A stretch of DNA of 64,000 bases from Magnolia sinica (taxonomy: Eukaryota; Streptophyta; Magnoliopsida; Magnoliales; Magnoliaceae): positions 66,224,001 to 66,288,000 of the forward strand of contig NC_080586.1 in NCBI RefSeq assembly GCF_029962835.1, in the 5' to 3' direction. Below are positions 13,676-25,829 of the stretch, piece by piece; position 1 is the first letter of the stretch, and each line of letters opens with the position of its first letter. Both the position numbers and the translations under genes were made by a program. The notes under the pieces were generated by a model that did not search any database, had not been told where the DNA came from, and worked only from the letters and a program-made list of their open reading frames with translations.

Positions 13676-13890
13676 TAAGGTCACATGGACCAGGATGAAG
13701 GGAAAACACAAATATAAGCTTGATCCAAAACTTCTGAGCCCTAAAAAGTTTTCAATGGTGAGTGTTTAATCTATACTTTGTGGTCCACTTGAACCTTCAG
13801 ACTACCCTCATTTTATGTCCAATACCCTAAAATGATATGGCAAAATGTATGAATGGTATTGATAAAACCCATACATGACGGTGGCCCTTC
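13676..13890. mobile_element. Right half of the family-A MITE split by the CACTA element
   Basis: Begins TAAGGTCACATGGACC and continues with GCTTGATCCAAAACTTCTGAG, TTTCAATGGTGAGTG, TTGTGGTCCACTTGA and finally GATAAAACCCATACATGACGGTGG. These are the family-A blocks in the order expected after the left half that ends at 466. Confidence 0.75.
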
Positions 13891-16245
13891 ATCCATTAGG
13901 CCAGCCTGTTAGGATGTGGTCTCAAAAATTAGATGGATTTAAAATTCAAGTGGGCCAATTGAATGGCCACCATGAAGAGGCTGATGTTTCATATAAACAT
14001 CATAATAGCTCCACAAAGGTTCCAATGGTGGGCATTTCCATTCCCACTTGTGCAAGAAATCAATAACGTGAAAACTAAAGGTCTCACCGTGAGGATCACC
14101 CTTCCCTATAATCATGCTGATGTGATGGGTAGGTGGGCCGCAACTGTATGTTAAGTTAGACAGTCGGTTGTCCATTGGTTCCAATGGTGTTTAGACCATT
14201 AGAATTGCCGGACATTTTGTGGATAGAATACATAAGTAAAAAAAAAATCTGAAATCATGAAGAAAAAATAGCCATGACTATTTTTTCAATGGTTACGTGG
14301 ACCTCACTGGCACAATGACCAAAATACCCTTGGTTCAATGGGCTGGGCTGGCCCACCTTGGGTTAGAGTTAGAGCTTAACATGAACCGAGTTAGCCCAGT
14401 TAACTCGCTCAACTTGACTCGAAAATGCTTGACTCGAAATTGGATTCTAGTTGACTGGAGTTGATTTTTTGAGCTCGAAAAAAATTCAAGCCGAGTCTCA
14501 TATAGACAGAACTCAACATGACTCGGCTCGGAACTGGACTTGAACTTGACTCTGTTTGAATTGATTCAACTTGGATCGGGTTCACTTAGTATAAATATTA
14601 TAAATATTTATATATTTTATATATATTAAAAACCATAAAATCTAAACCTGAACTTCGCTCGAACTCAGTTCAAGCTGGCGTGAGCTACGGAACGAGCGAA
14701 GCTGCATTCAAGCTGGGGTAGCCTGCTGGCTGAGGCGAGTTGACCTAGGCTAAGCTCACCTTGCTTCAACTCGTGTACAACTCTAGGGTTTGCATGACGA
14801 TGATTCTTAACAGTGGCCGATGATACGAGGATTAGGTGGACCCATCATGATGTTTATGTGAAATTTACCTAGACCACTAAGTGTGTTGCCCCATTTTAAA
14901 TTCAGGGCTAAAAAATCAGCACCGCTCCTGAATCAGATGGACACACCTGATTGAAAATAGTGTTTAGAGCAATGCTCACCATCCAAACTATTTTCACTGG
15001 TTTGGCGACTTAAATCATGTGTGGGTCTATCTTTTAGCCCCGGCCATTTCTAAATTGTGGTGTGGAATTTAACAATTTGAGTGGATTTCAAACAATCATC
15101 ATGATGCACTTTAAACGTCTCATTCCAACTGTTTTCTTTGGTGTACCTAATGTGAATCACGCGGTCAACAACGATATTTTCTGGCTCGGGTCTAGATTGG
15201 GATTACTCCCAACTATATTAAGAAAGGAAATTTTATTGTATTCTACCTATTGACAGCCGTGTGATGTGTACATGAAATCCACTCCAATTATTAGATTTGT
15301 AATCCTACTTTAGAAATGCACAAAGATAGGAATGCTCCTGTGGGCTACACCCCAAGGAAACAATTACAAGACGGCTACCTTCAATTTTTTACAAGACCTA
15401 CTAAGATAATTATATGAAATCTATTTCAACCATTGAATGTCATGTCAAACTTTAGGCATGCATCAAAATATAAAGGCCACACACTGATTTAGGTGGGACA
15501 CACCAAGAGAAATAGTTTGGCACGTGACATTTTCCTATATATTTTTCTAATTATTTTGTCTATTTAAATCAAGAATGCATCTAAATCACGAATGGGGCTA
15601 ATATTTGGAAAGTGAATCTAAAATGGGGTGACACATTGGGTGCACCGGGTGGATTTTAAATAAATATTACGGTGGGGCCTACCCGAGCCCGAAACTCCTT
15701 TGTTTTTTTATTTAATTATAACCACGCCACTCATCATCCACCCTCCATTCCAAGCCCCCCAACTCTCTCTTTCTCTCTTCTTCCAAGCTCTTGATCTACA
15801 ATCTTATCTCTCTCTTTCTCATCTTCCATTCTCCCAAACCTTCCTCCCTTTCTATCTCATCTCTCAAGCTCTGATTTCTTTTATTCTACCTTTCTCTGAT
15901 CATCACCTCCGGTCAAACAGCCGGATTTTTGCAGGAGCCTCAAACAGGTCTGCCTCTCTCTCTCCCTATCTCTCACGGAGAAGCACTCAGTCTTGGGCTG
16001 GACTCGGGCCTATGTTGAAAATGCAGCCTGGGCTTGGCCCGGCCTTAACCAATGGTCATTATTTATTTATTATTTTGAAGTGGTGTGGTTGAGTATTGTG
16101 GGGCCCACATGGTTCACGTCCGTCCAACTTAAAAATTAGGCGAATCGAATTATGAAGTGGGCCACGTGTGCGGTTGAAAATTCGCGTCTTACAAGGCCTG
16201 AAATATATTGGCTACGGATCCTGTTACTAGCCAATGGCTAGTGGT
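13891..16245. other. Intergenic repeat-rich region
   Basis: No gene supported. 14340-14795 is a block dominated by GACTCG/GAGCTCG words ending CTCGTGTACAACTCTAGGG, the same repeat type as 21626-21852. 14820-15660 contains degenerate MITE-like sequence (ATCATGATGTTTATGTGAAATTTACC and related blocks). 15700-16090 holds a CT-rich open frame of 130 codons that looks compositional, with no recognisable domain. Confidence 0.55.
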
Positions 16246-16246
16246 T

Positions 16247-16660
16247 GGTGCTTTATGGACCTCAACATGATGTATGTGTTTCATCCATACCGTCCACCCA
16301 TTCTACCATATCATTTATGGTATGATCCCAAAAATGAGGTTGATCCAAATCTCAAGTGGACCACACCTTGTTAATTGAACACCCACCGCTAAAAACTTCT
16401 TGGGGGTTTTGAATTTAACTGATATATATATTTTTCCTTCATCCAAGTTTGTATGACCTAATTAACAGGTTAGATGCCGAATAACCATTACAGTGGGCCC
16501 TAAGAGGTTTTAAATGGTGGATATTCAATCACTACTATTTTCCTGTGGTATGGCCACCTGAGATTTAGATCTACCTCATTTTTGGGATCAAAAGCTAAAA
16601 TTATCTTTTAAAACGGATGGATGGCGTGGATAAAACACATACATCATGGTGGGGTCCACG
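16247..16660. mobile_element. Family-A MITE, full-length foldback
   Basis: Starts GACCTCAACATGATGTATGTGTTTCATCC and ends GGATAAAACACATACATCATGGTGGGGTCC, which are inverted repeats of each other. Internal halves pair imperfectly through CAAGTGGACCACACC / TGTGGTATGGCCACCTGA. No coding capacity, about 410 bp, in keeping with a MITE. Confidence 0.8.
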
Positions 16661-17800
16661 TAGCACCAACCATGTAGCCGGATAGATTCATGGATGTGAT
16701 ACATCCAGATAAGCCGGTTTGCATCTTTGAGTAAGGAAATTTTTTTAAATATGATATGGCCCACGTAATGACTGGATGGTATGATTACTTTGAGAGGTGC
16801 ATCATGCGATGTGGCCTACCCGATGATTGGTTGGTATCGTCACTTCTCAAATAAATGATGGATATTTTGGTCAACTAACCCACCGACTTTGTACTTTTGA
16901 AAATTCTAGATACTCCAACGGTGAATGACGATGCCCCGACCTGGTACTATGTATGCCGGTAGAACTCTCTGGGCCCACCATGATGTATGTGTTTTATCAC
17001 CCTGTTTATTTATTTTTTCAGATTATTTTAGATGATAATTCCAAAAATTAATTATATCTAAACATTAAGTGGACCACACCATGGAAAGCAACGGGAATTG
17101 CGTGCGTGCGTGCGTGCGTGCGCGTGTATATATATATATAGAGTCATGCTCCCCTGTGCACGTACGCACGTATGCACCTTTGCACACGTGCTACGGGTGT
17201 CTAATTTGAACGGTCAATGTGATGCGGAATCCCATAAAAGCTCATGCGACAATTTTCACCCCGATCTAATATTCTGATGAGCCATAGCAAAGAGAAATGC
17301 AAATGAAGGGAAGAAACTGTTTTAATTTTTCATGGCCCATCAAAGTTTTAGATCAAAGTAAAACTACGGCTTGGGGATTTCAAGAGGTGCTGCTTCACAT
17401 GAACGGTTCAGATTTTGGATCCACATCACGTATGATGGGTTCTCAAAAAAATTCGTACGTAGTACGTACTGGTTGCAGGTGAGCCACCAGAAGTGGACCA
17501 CACCACAAATTGGTTATATCTAAACATTAAGTGGACAACACCACAAGAAGCAACAGGAATAGTGTGTGTGTGTATTCACTTTGATCTAAAATTCCAATGG
17601 GCCATATCAAAGAGAAATGCAAATCAATGGAAGCAACTGTTTCCATTTTTCATGAGCCACCAAAGTATTGGATCATAGTAAAAGTTAAGCCCAGTGGGTT
17701 TCATGAGGTGCTTCTTCACGTAGAACATTCAGATTTTGAAGTCACATCAAGTGTGATGTCTTCTAAAAAAAGTTGGCACCACTTCAATGCGGACTAGTAC
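16661..17800. other. Intergenic, with a partial MITE, microsatellite and a local duplication
   Basis: A partial family-A MITE lies at about 16972-17090, followed by (GTGC)n at 17101-17122 and a short TA run. A block of about 165 bp starting GAAATGCAAAT and ending at a CTAAAAAAA(G/T)T-like motif occurs twice, at about 17294-17470 and 17613-17775. No gene is seen. Confidence 0.6.
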
Positions 17801-18777
17801 GTGTGTGTGAGACCTCATGGGAACTTTCCATGAGGTCGGGTTGTGTGGGACCTACCACGATGTCATCGAACATCTACCCCATGCATTTGATGGGTCCCCT
17901 TTTGGGTGTGGTATATCCCAAAAATCAGCCATATATGGAACTTAGATGGGCCTTATCATCTAAAATCATGTGAAGACATACCTAAAACATATAAAAGCAC
18001 TTGGTGGGGTTCACTTGAGTTTTGGATACAGCTGAAACTTGGTCCGACCCCTCATCCAATTGTGACACACACAATAGATGGGCTAGATTTTTGAACCATA
18101 TCTCGATGGGCCAAACAAATGATTATAGATGTTTTAATAGGAGGATAACCCCTCTCAAATGTTGTACGTGGTGTGGCCCACCCAAGTAATGGATTGACTT
18201 GATTTTTAAGCACGTGACCCACCATGGAATAGTGCATCTAACCGATGGGGTAAATGTTCAACACATATCATGATAGGCCGACACAACTCGACCTCATAGA
18301 AAGTTGGCGTGTGTGTGTGTATATATGAGAAATGCTCACACACAACTAGTTGTACGCTGGGTTTTGGTCCAACTAGCTTGACATTTAATGTGGAGAGAGG
18401 CTGCGTTTGCTTCACCTTAGCTTTTCAATAGGTTGTTTGAGATTGATCCCCAGCTCGGGTGAGCCCCACTATGGTGTTAATGGAAAATCCACTTTGACCA
18501 TCATGTATGTCAACCCATGTTATACATAGGAACCAAAAATCAACTCCATCCATGGTTCAAGTGGATCGCACAATTAGAAATAGTGTGCTGAAAAATCTCA
18601 CCCTTCAAAATAATTCATTTGGTGAGGCCCACTTGAATCATGTGTGGATCTTATTTTTCGGTCCCACATCTAGAATTTTCCATTGTATCTAATGGTTGGA
18701 ATGGATTTCACATATTCATGATCGGGGTCTTGTAAAAATTAAAGGTGAACGTCTCTACCTCAAATGTTCTATTGGTG

Positions 18778-19225
18778 GGGTGCATCCCTAACCCCCGGGT
18801 CTACCCTATATACTTATTTTATATCCATTCCCTGTATCCATATTTTCAGCTCATGATAGGACATGATTCGAAAAATGAAGTAGATAAAATTCTCAGGTGG
18901 ACCACACCACAAAAACTATGGTGATTAGCCATTAAAATTTTTTTGTGGGCCAACAGTTTTGAATCAAGCTCAAATTTGTTTTTCATTTTTAATGTACTTC
19001 ATCAAGGTCATTGTGAACTTATCAATAAGTTGGTTGGCAAGTAAAAAATTACAGTGGGCCCTGGGAAATTTTTAATGGTAAGAGTTCAATATCCACTATT
19101 TCCTATGGTGTGGACCACTTGAGATTTATAACTGTATCATTTTTTGGATTAAAGTTCTGAAATGAGCTGAAAAAACCAATGAACAGTGTGGATATACAAT
19201 GCCTACATCAATGTGGGTGGCATGA
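18778..19225. mobile_element. Family-A MITE nested in the loop of the palindrome
   Basis: Contains the family blocks AAATGAAGTAGATAAAATTCTCAGG, GTGGACCACACCAC, TTTTGAATCAAGCTCAAATTTG, a central CTTATCAATAAGTTGG and CAGTGGGCCCTGGGAA. The ends are weakly matched. Confidence 0.65.
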
Positions 19226-19837
19226 TCAGGGACAAACTGTGTTGCATGAGTAAGGGGCCGCACTTAATCTACTCTTTTTTAAAAAGAAATCTAATCGTCA
19301 CTTTTTTCTGTAATGGTACGGAAGAAGCTTAACGACATAAGAGGAACACATAATCTTATTTTTATTGGGTCCATCGTGATATCGTGATGTGCATGTGATA
19401 TCCAATTTGACCGTCAGATGTGTCATCTCATTCTACCTCTTGATACAAAATATCAAATTGGCTTTTGATTTAGGTAGGCGACACCAATAGAATAATAGAA
19501 GGAGAGATGTCAACCTTTGATTTTTATAAGACTCACAATCATGAGTAAATGAAATTACCTTCAACCATTAGATGCCACACCAAAGGTTAGACGCAGAACT
19601 CAAAAATCAAGGTCATACTTGATTTAAATGTGCCTCATCAAAGGAATTATTTTCAAAGGTAAGCTTTTTTTGCACACTATTTCTAATTGTGCGGTCCACT
19701 TGTGCCATGGATGGAGTTGATTTTCAGTTCTTATGTCTAACATGGGTTGACATACATGATGGTCAAGGTGGATTTTCTATTAACACCACAATGGAGCTCA
19801 CCCAAGCTGGGAATCATTCTCAAAAAACCGTGTGTGA

Positions 19838-19840
<3 letters not shown>

Positions 19841-19918
<78 letters not shown>

Positions 19919-19955
19919 AACCAACTAGTTGTGTGTGAGCCCCTCTCTCTCTCTT

Positions 19956-19992
<37 letters not shown>
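19841..19992. repeat. CT, AT and GT microsatellites
   Basis: (CT)n from 19841 to 19897 runs into (AT)n to 19917. After a short unique stretch with the 19-bp inverted repeat, (TG)n occupies 19964-19992, followed by a G-run to about 20006. Confidence 0.9.
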
Positions 19993-19994
<2 letters not shown>

Positions 19995-20548
19995 TGGGGG
20001 GGGGGTAAGGTATTATGCGCTGAGCTCACGAGTCCGTCCCATAAGGTTAAGCTGTGTGGGCCCCACCATGATATGTTTCGAACATCTACCCCATCAGTCA
20101 GTTGCACCATTCCATCGTGGGCCTAGGTCTCAAAAATCAAGTCAATCCGTGACTTTTGTGAGCCACACCACATATAGAAGTGGGAAGGGGCCGTGCACCA
20201 TTAAAACATTCATAATCCTTTTTTGGGCCTACCGAGATGTGGTTTGCAAATCAAGCCCATCCATTATTTGTGTCCCTCTTGCATGAGGGTTCAGACCAAG
20301 TTTCAACAGCATTCAGCACTCAGGTTGGCCCCACTAAGTGCTTTTATATGTTTTAACGATGTCTTCACATGATTTTAGATGGTATGGCCCACCTAAGTTC
20401 CGTATATGGCTGATTTTTGGGATAGCCCATAATTTAGAGGAAAACCATCAAATGCACGGTGTTGATGGTCGACATACATCACGGTGGGGCCCACACAGCT
20501 CGACCTCATGGTAGCTTATCGTGAGGTTGAGCACATAGTACCTTTTCC

Positions 20549-20552
<4 letters not shown>

Positions 20553-20635
<83 letters not shown>
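20553..20635. repeat. (TA)n microsatellite, about 83 bp
   Basis: Uninterrupted TA dinucleotide directly outside the right end of the 17.82-20.55 kb palindrome. Confidence 0.95.
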
Positions 20636-20636
<1 letters not shown>

Positions 20637-20991
20637 CTGTCGTTTATGCTTTGTGACCTTGTGAACATGTTTAGTTTAATTGAAAATAAACGCTTCAGTG
20701 GCTTTTAGAGAGATTCCAATTGTCGGTGTCATTATTACCACCGCCTAGGTATGTGGTTTACTTAAGTTTTAGTTAGCTCATAACTTACAATAATTTGAAA
20801 AAATAAATGAACAATGCACGAACATCATGATGGGCCCACAGTGTTTTGCCAAGTATACATATGGCCGACGCCACTGCTATGTTTTATGATACCCACGACT
20901 CCCCTTTTGTTATGGGACACGGATTGCTTGCAAGGGATGCGGATTTCCTTCAAAAAAACCTTTGGCAAGAAATTTATGATCTGGATGCTAG

Positions 20992-21414
20992 GTGGGGCCT
21001 ACAGTGATATTTGTGAGAAATCCACACCATCCATTCGTTGTTGGAGCTCATTTTACAACATGTGACCAAAAATGGAAAACTCAAGTGGGCCGGATGAGAG
21101 GAAAAGTTGGGAAAAGAGTTTCCTACCATTGAAACCTTCCTGGATTTGTCTTGATATTTATATGACATCCAAACCCTTTATAAGGTTATTCACACTCTCG
21201 TGAAGTGAAAACACCGGAAACTTTGCCTGGTATGAAACTTTTTGGCCATACAAGTGTTTCAAACAATAATCACTAAATCTACATTGTTTCTCGTCCCGCC
21301 CACTTGAGTCTTAGAACCACCTCATCTTTTGCCTCATGTTCTAAATGAGCTCATTTTGAGCTCACACAAGGTATGGACGGTGTGGATTTCTCACAAACAT
21401 TATTGTGGCCCCAC
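20992..21414. mobile_element. Family-D MITE (foldback)
   Basis: The left end GTGGGGCCTACAGTGATATT, followed by TGTGAGAAATCCACACC, is the inverted counterpart of the right end (GGTGTGGATTTCTCACA ... TTGTGGCCCCAC). About 420 bp, no coding capacity. Confidence 0.75.
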
Positions 21415-21468
21415 TTAACATATGCAAAGGCTTTTGTAGGAAATCCGCTTCCGAGTTACAAGAAGCTA

Positions 21469-22020
21469 AGTGGGCCATCGTGATATTTGTGAGAAATCCA
21501 CTTCATCCATGTCCAAAAATAAGTCTAATGAGCCGCAAGATAGGACCAGTGAAGTATTGAACATCCACTGTTAGCAGAAGTTTTTAGTTAGGCTAATTTC
21601 ATCCCAGTAGGAGCGGCCTTACATCACACTTAGGGCTGTACATCAAGCCTAACCGAGTCAAGGTGGGGCAAGCTCAACTTAACTCATCCATGCTATACTT
21701 GCGTTCGAGCTCGCTCAACGTTGAAGCTTGGCTTGTTTACCAAAGCTTTCAAGTCGAGCTTCAAAGATATATATATATATAGCCAATCCAAGCTGAGCCG
21801 ATCCAAGTCGAGTGTGCTTTTCGCGCTAGCTGACTCGTGTACAACCCTAATCACACTGCATTCAAGGAGATTTCAACTGCACGCATTTTTGTACTCACTT
21901 TTTCCTACCACGCGGCCCACTTGAGTTTTGAATCGGTCTCATTTTCAGGTTCATGACCTAAAATGATTCAGGAAAACGATGGACGGTGGGGATTTCTCAC
22001 AAACATGACGGTGGCCCCAC
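21469..22020. mobile_element. Second family-D MITE, carrying an inserted repeat
   Basis: The ends AGTGGGCCATCGTGATATTTG and its inverted match (CAAACATGACGGTGGCCCCAC) mark another copy of the 20992-21414 family. It is interrupted at about 21626-21852 by a GACTCG/GAGCTCG-rich repeat bounded by AGGGCTGTACA and TGTACAACCCT, the same type as at 14340-14795. Confidence 0.65.
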
Positions 22021-22720
22021 CTAGCATCCTCTCGCAGGCAATCCAATCCGCGTTAGTCAATCAACATATCTTCCCTGTTCCGTCCCTGTACTATTGAAAA
22101 TTCTATAAAATGGGAAGACGGATCTCACGTTGGATCCACACCACGTGGGATGCACGTCTGCCACGTACCAACATATGCTTACGGTGGTTTGGGTCCAGCT
22201 CTTGCCTAAATACATAGCATTAAACTCGTGCGAGATCTGAGCCATTGATTTAGGTAGGCAGTACCACCAACGAAAGAAAGGCCTCTCTCTTATCAGTAGA
22301 GACAAGAATCTAAGAAACAACATTAACGGTCAGGATTTCGTTTCTAACACCATAGCATTTTTGATAATCAGATTAGGTTGATTTTTGGGCAAGGACGCAT
22401 ACATGGTGGGCCCCACCTGATAGATGTATTGGATCTCAGTTTCAAGCACCGCTTTGAGAGATAGAGAGAGAGAGAGGTGCAGAGGAAGAAGTCCAGGTAC
22501 GTCTTATTTGTTTTTCACGTGTGTAGATCCGCACACGTATGGTCTTCTTCTTCTTCTTCTGCTTCTTCTTCCTTGGGCAGAGACGGGTATACGGCGAACT
22601 GAGGGCTGTTTTCTCATGACTAGGTCGGGTCACTAGAACCCGACCGGGTCTAAAACCCGTCCGATCCAGGCGGTCCATTCCCGATTTCATAAACAGCCGG
22701 CCCGTTTTAGGCTGCGTTTG
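22021..22720. other. Intergenic, no gene supported
   Basis: Contains MITE-like words (CATGGTGGGCCCCACCTGAT), a GA run at about 22461-22476 and a TTC microsatellite at about 22543-22572. No frame carries a recognisable domain. Confidence 0.5.
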
Positions 22721-22723
22721 TAG

Positions 22724-23248
22724 GTGGCCCACCATGATGTATCTTTTTATCTATGTCATCCATCCATTTTCTTTGATAAAATTAAGATTTTTTATCCATG
22801 TCATCCATCCATTTTCTCTGATAAAATTAAAATTTAAGCACAAAAAAGGCAAATTCAAAGCTAAAGTGGGCTACACCACGGATGATTCTGGCATCTAATG
22901 CAACCCAGAGCGTATGATTTTTTTCCTACGCACATATCAAAAAATAAAAAAAATTCTCAGGTAGACCATAACATAGGAAACCGTAGTAATTGACCGTAAA
23001 AAAAACTTCGTGGCCACTAAAGTTTTTGGATCAAGTTGATATTTGTGTGGTCTCTTATTTAAGTCTTTATTACCTTATTCCAGTGGGCCCATGAAGTTTT
23101 TAATGGTAGGGATTTAGTTGAGATAATTTCTTTTGGTGTGGCTGACTTTCGATTTGGATCAGCTTCATTTTTTAGTATATACCCTAAAATGAGGTTTTCA
23201 ATACGGATGGGCGGTGTAGATGTAAGGAAAGTACATCACAGTGGCCCG
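22724..23248. mobile_element. Family-A MITE upstream of the cis-prenyltransferase
   Basis: Left end GTGGCCCACCATGATGTATC and right end (AAAGTACATCACAGTGGCCC) are inverted matches. Internal blocks AAAGTGGGCTACACCAC, TTTTTGGATCAAGTTGATATTTGTG and TTTTAATGGTAGGGATT place it in family A. A block at about 22735-22835 (TTTATC(T/C)ATGTCATCCATCC) is duplicated. Confidence 0.7.
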
Positions 23249-23375
23249 CTGTCAGGGATCCGAAACCGCCCCTGGGCAAACAGGGCCCGTTCCGCACTGA
23301 CGGAAAAGCAAAAAAAAAAATGACGAAGAGGATTAAAAAAATGAAAAAGAAGAAAGAAAAACACAAAGGGTTAGG

Positions 23376-23420
<45 letters not shown>

Positions 23421-23787
23421 AGGAGACGATGAGAGAGGGAGAGGAAAGGAGACGCTGAGAGAGGGAGAAGGAGACGTTGTGTCAGAGCAGGTAGGTGCAC
23501 TTTCAATGCAGCTGCGTTTCCACCTCCCTCTTCCAAATTCGAAATGGATAGCCGTTGACTGTAACAAAGTAACCTGTGACTTGAAAAATACCTAATGCCA
23601 CTGTTACATTTCTTGCAATCTTACCTGATAGAATGTTACAGGTTGAGACTTTGTTACCTCTAACTTTAAGAAAGTCACCTCTAACTTTCTTACATTTTAC
23701 AGAAGTTACAGGCATCCAAACGGCTTCATCTTGAGTTTTTTGGCCGTTGGAGGGGAATCCGATTCTTGGGAACTTCCCACACCTTTG

Positions 23788-23819
<32 letters not shown>

Positions 23820-24953
23820 GAGTAAAAAATTATTATTGCTTGAGAGAAAAGTAGCAAATACCCCTAGCCAGATTGGAAGAGGACTCACGTGGTTACAAGA
23901 TCCAAGTCGTTCATCAGGTGCGCCGCTTCGTATTTGGCTTGATTTCAAAATTCAGCGCGACTCAAAGCTCGGGTGGGTGGCACAGTAAGGAAGAGCACAA
24001 AAATCATGCTTAAAACCTTCAAATTCACGTGGTTTGCACCACCTGTAGTAGTGTGATTTCTGGGGCAGCCCTTCATCTTGGTATTGGGGCGTCAGTTGAA
24101 TGGATTGGATGGTATATAGAAGCTACAGTGGGCCCCACACAACAAATGTCTGGCGTCTCCATCCAACTTTTCCTGATGTTGTGGCCCACCTGTGATTTGG
24201 GTTGTCCTGATTTTTGGGTTTCAGGCTGCATCAAGCAGTGTGCTGCTTGACAGGTAGGATCTCATGTGCATTCACCGTACACTGCTCTCAGTTAGCGGCA
24301 GGCATGCTCCTGTATTCCTACCTGAGTTATGCTGGGTTAGTTCCAAATGCAGGAGTCTGCCTTTCAAAAATGGATTTCAGGGAACCACTCTTGGCCCTTG
24401 GTGACTCATTTCATTTCCGGCTGAAACTGATGCGCCTAGGATGATTTTTAGAACCATTCTAAGAGATGCATACCCACTGTTCGATTTAATTCCAAGAGAT
24501 AATATGCCTTTATCTGCAAACCATTCTATGCTCATCGTGTCGTTTAGAGTTCCAGAAGTTACTGATGTATTTTCACTCTTCTCATGAAGTTGCAGCTCAA
24601 ACAGTGGTTTGGGATTTTTTATGAATTGGGTTTTCTACTTTTAGGCCTTTCCATACTAGGAGATGCATGCCCACTTTTTGATTTAATTCCTAGAGATGAT
24701 TGATTTAATTCCTAGAGATGATATACCTTTAGCTGCAAGCCGTTCTATGCTCATTGTATGATTTAGAGTTTCATATGTTAGCAAAGGGGTTTTCAGTCTT
24801 CTCATGAAGTTTACAGTTCAGTCTGGACAGGGTTTAGGAATTTTCATGAATTGGGTTTCTATTTTTAGGTCTTTTCAATATTAATGTGCTGAATTTGGCC
24901 TATCAAAAAACAAATTTTCTGACTTTTGCTTGTTTCATAGGGTGTTGGTCAAC
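23249..24953 (+). promoter_or_regulatory. Presumed promoter/leader of the cis-prenyltransferase gene
   Basis: No start site can be fixed. The stretch holds a (GA)n tract at about 23380-23417 and a poly-A run at about 23790-23818. A tandem duplication of about 197 bp follows (24464-24660 and 24661 to about 24858, with AGATGCAT(A/G)CCCACT, TTCTATGCTCAT and CTTCTCATGAAGTT in both), with a 25-bp internal duplication in the second copy. The sequence TTTTGCTTGTTTCATAG|GGTG at about 24927-24944 looks like an intron acceptor 10-15 nt before the ATG, so the leader probably contains an intron. Confidence 0.4.
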
Positions 24954-25829
24954 ATGGACAACAGAAGCAGCAAGAGTGCTATATCTACGCTCTATGAAAG
25001 TATATGTGGTTTCTTACGGATGTGCCTCTTTCGTGTGCTGGCCTTTGGATCAATTCCCGAACACATTGCTTTTATCATGGATGGGAACCGTAGATTTTCT
25101 CGCAGCAGAAATTTGAATGGGGGTGTGAGTCATAGAGTCGGGTTTCTGGCTCTCGTGTCCATCCTCCAGCACTGCTATGAGTTGGGTGTGAAGTATGTGA
25201 CGGTATATGCATTCAGCATCGACAACTTCAATCGAAGTGCTGATGAAGTTGAAAGTATTATGGATCTAATGCAAGAAAAGATTGAAAAGTTGCTCAAGGA
25301 AGAGAGCATTGTAAACAAGTATGGAATCAAGATTAATTTCTTTGGGAATTTGAATCTCTTAAATGAGCCTGTGAGGAGAGCAGCTGAGAGGGCAATGGTG
25401 GTTACTGCCGGCAACACCAGAGCAGTGCTCTCAATCTGTGTTGCCTACACTTGCACCGACGAAATTGTTCACGCAGTTCAAGAATCATGTCACAAAAAAT
25501 GGGCCAGATTTCAGGAAGAGAAACCAAATGGTCTTGACAATGATGACGATATGATTGAGTGTTTCGGGAAAAATGGTTTGGAAGAAAGTGAAATAACAGT
25601 GGTAGATTTGGAGAGGAACATGTATACAGCTGAATGCCCGGATCCTGACATCTTGGTCAGGACTTCTGGTGAGACCCGCCTAAGTAATTTTCTTCTTTGG
25701 CAGACTACGTGCTGCCAATTGCTTTCCCCCAGTGCTCTTTGGCCAGAGATTTCTCTTCGACACTTGGTATGGATGATCTTGGAATACCAACGTGTCCGAC
25801 CTTATCTAGAAAAGAAGAAGCGATTATGA
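24954..25829 (+). CDS. cis-prenyltransferase, dehydrodolichyl diphosphate synthase type
   Basis: Single uninterrupted coding exon of 291 residues. The family (undecaprenyl/dehydrodolichyl diphosphate synthase) adds isopentenyl diphosphate in cis to farnesyl diphosphate, making the polyprenyl chain for dolichol at the ER. Visible motifs: HIAFIMDGNRRF at residues 37-48 (DGNRR contains the catalytic Asp and diphosphate-binding residues), HRVGF at about 60-64, VYAFSIDNFNRS at about 84-95, LSICVAYTCTDEIVHAV in the middle, and the C-terminal RTSGETRLSNFLLWQ from residue 236. Length matches plant family members, which are commonly intronless in the coding part. I chose the ATG at 24954 because the upstream in-frame TTG lies across a likely intron acceptor. 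The G-x-G-H motif is S-H here. No frameshift or stop, so probably functional. Confidence 0.93.
   Translation: MDNRSSKSAISTLYESICGFLRMCLFRVLAFGSIPEHIAFIMDGNRRFSRSRNLNGGVSHRVGFLALVSILQHCYELGVKYVTVYAFSIDNFNRSADEVESIMDLMQEKIEKLLKEESIVNKYGIKINFFGNLNLLNEPVRRAAERAMVVTAGNTRAVLSICVAYTCTDEIVHAVQESCHKKWARFQEEKPNGLDNDDDMIECFGKNGLEESEITVVDLERNMYTAECPDPDILVRTSGETRLSNFLLWQTTCCQLLSPSALWPEISLRHLVWMILEYQRVRPYLEKKKRL

Larger units (their letters stand above)
17820..20545. mobile_element. About 2.7-kb palindromic composite of nested foldback elements
   Basis: Left arm 17820-18756 and right arm 19500-20545 are imperfect inverted repeats of each other. The outer parts (17820-18310 and about 20010-20545) are two family-B MITEs in opposite orientation, each itself bounded by ATGAGGTCG(A/G)G(T/C)TGTGTGGG. 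The inner parts pair through a perfect 19-bp inverted repeat GCTCACACACAACTAGTTG (18333 and 19922) and about 310 bp of further complementarity (18440-18756 with 19500-19815). The loop holds a family-A MITE at about 18778-19225. Microsatellites at 19841-19917, 19964-19992 and a G-run interrupt the right arm. Confidence 0.75.

Noticed and set aside
15700-16092. 130-codon ORF
   Set aside because: Its CT-rich sequence gives Ser/Leu/Phe/Pro-rich peptide with no domain, and no splice or start context supports it.
23320-23595. 91-codon ORF over the GA microsatellite
   Set aside because: Lys/Glu/Arg-repeat peptide produced by A-rich and GA-repeat DNA, likely promoter or leader sequence.
24886-25116. 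Second frame overlapping the prenyltransferase start
   Set aside because: A shadow frame. The other frame carries all conserved motifs of the family.
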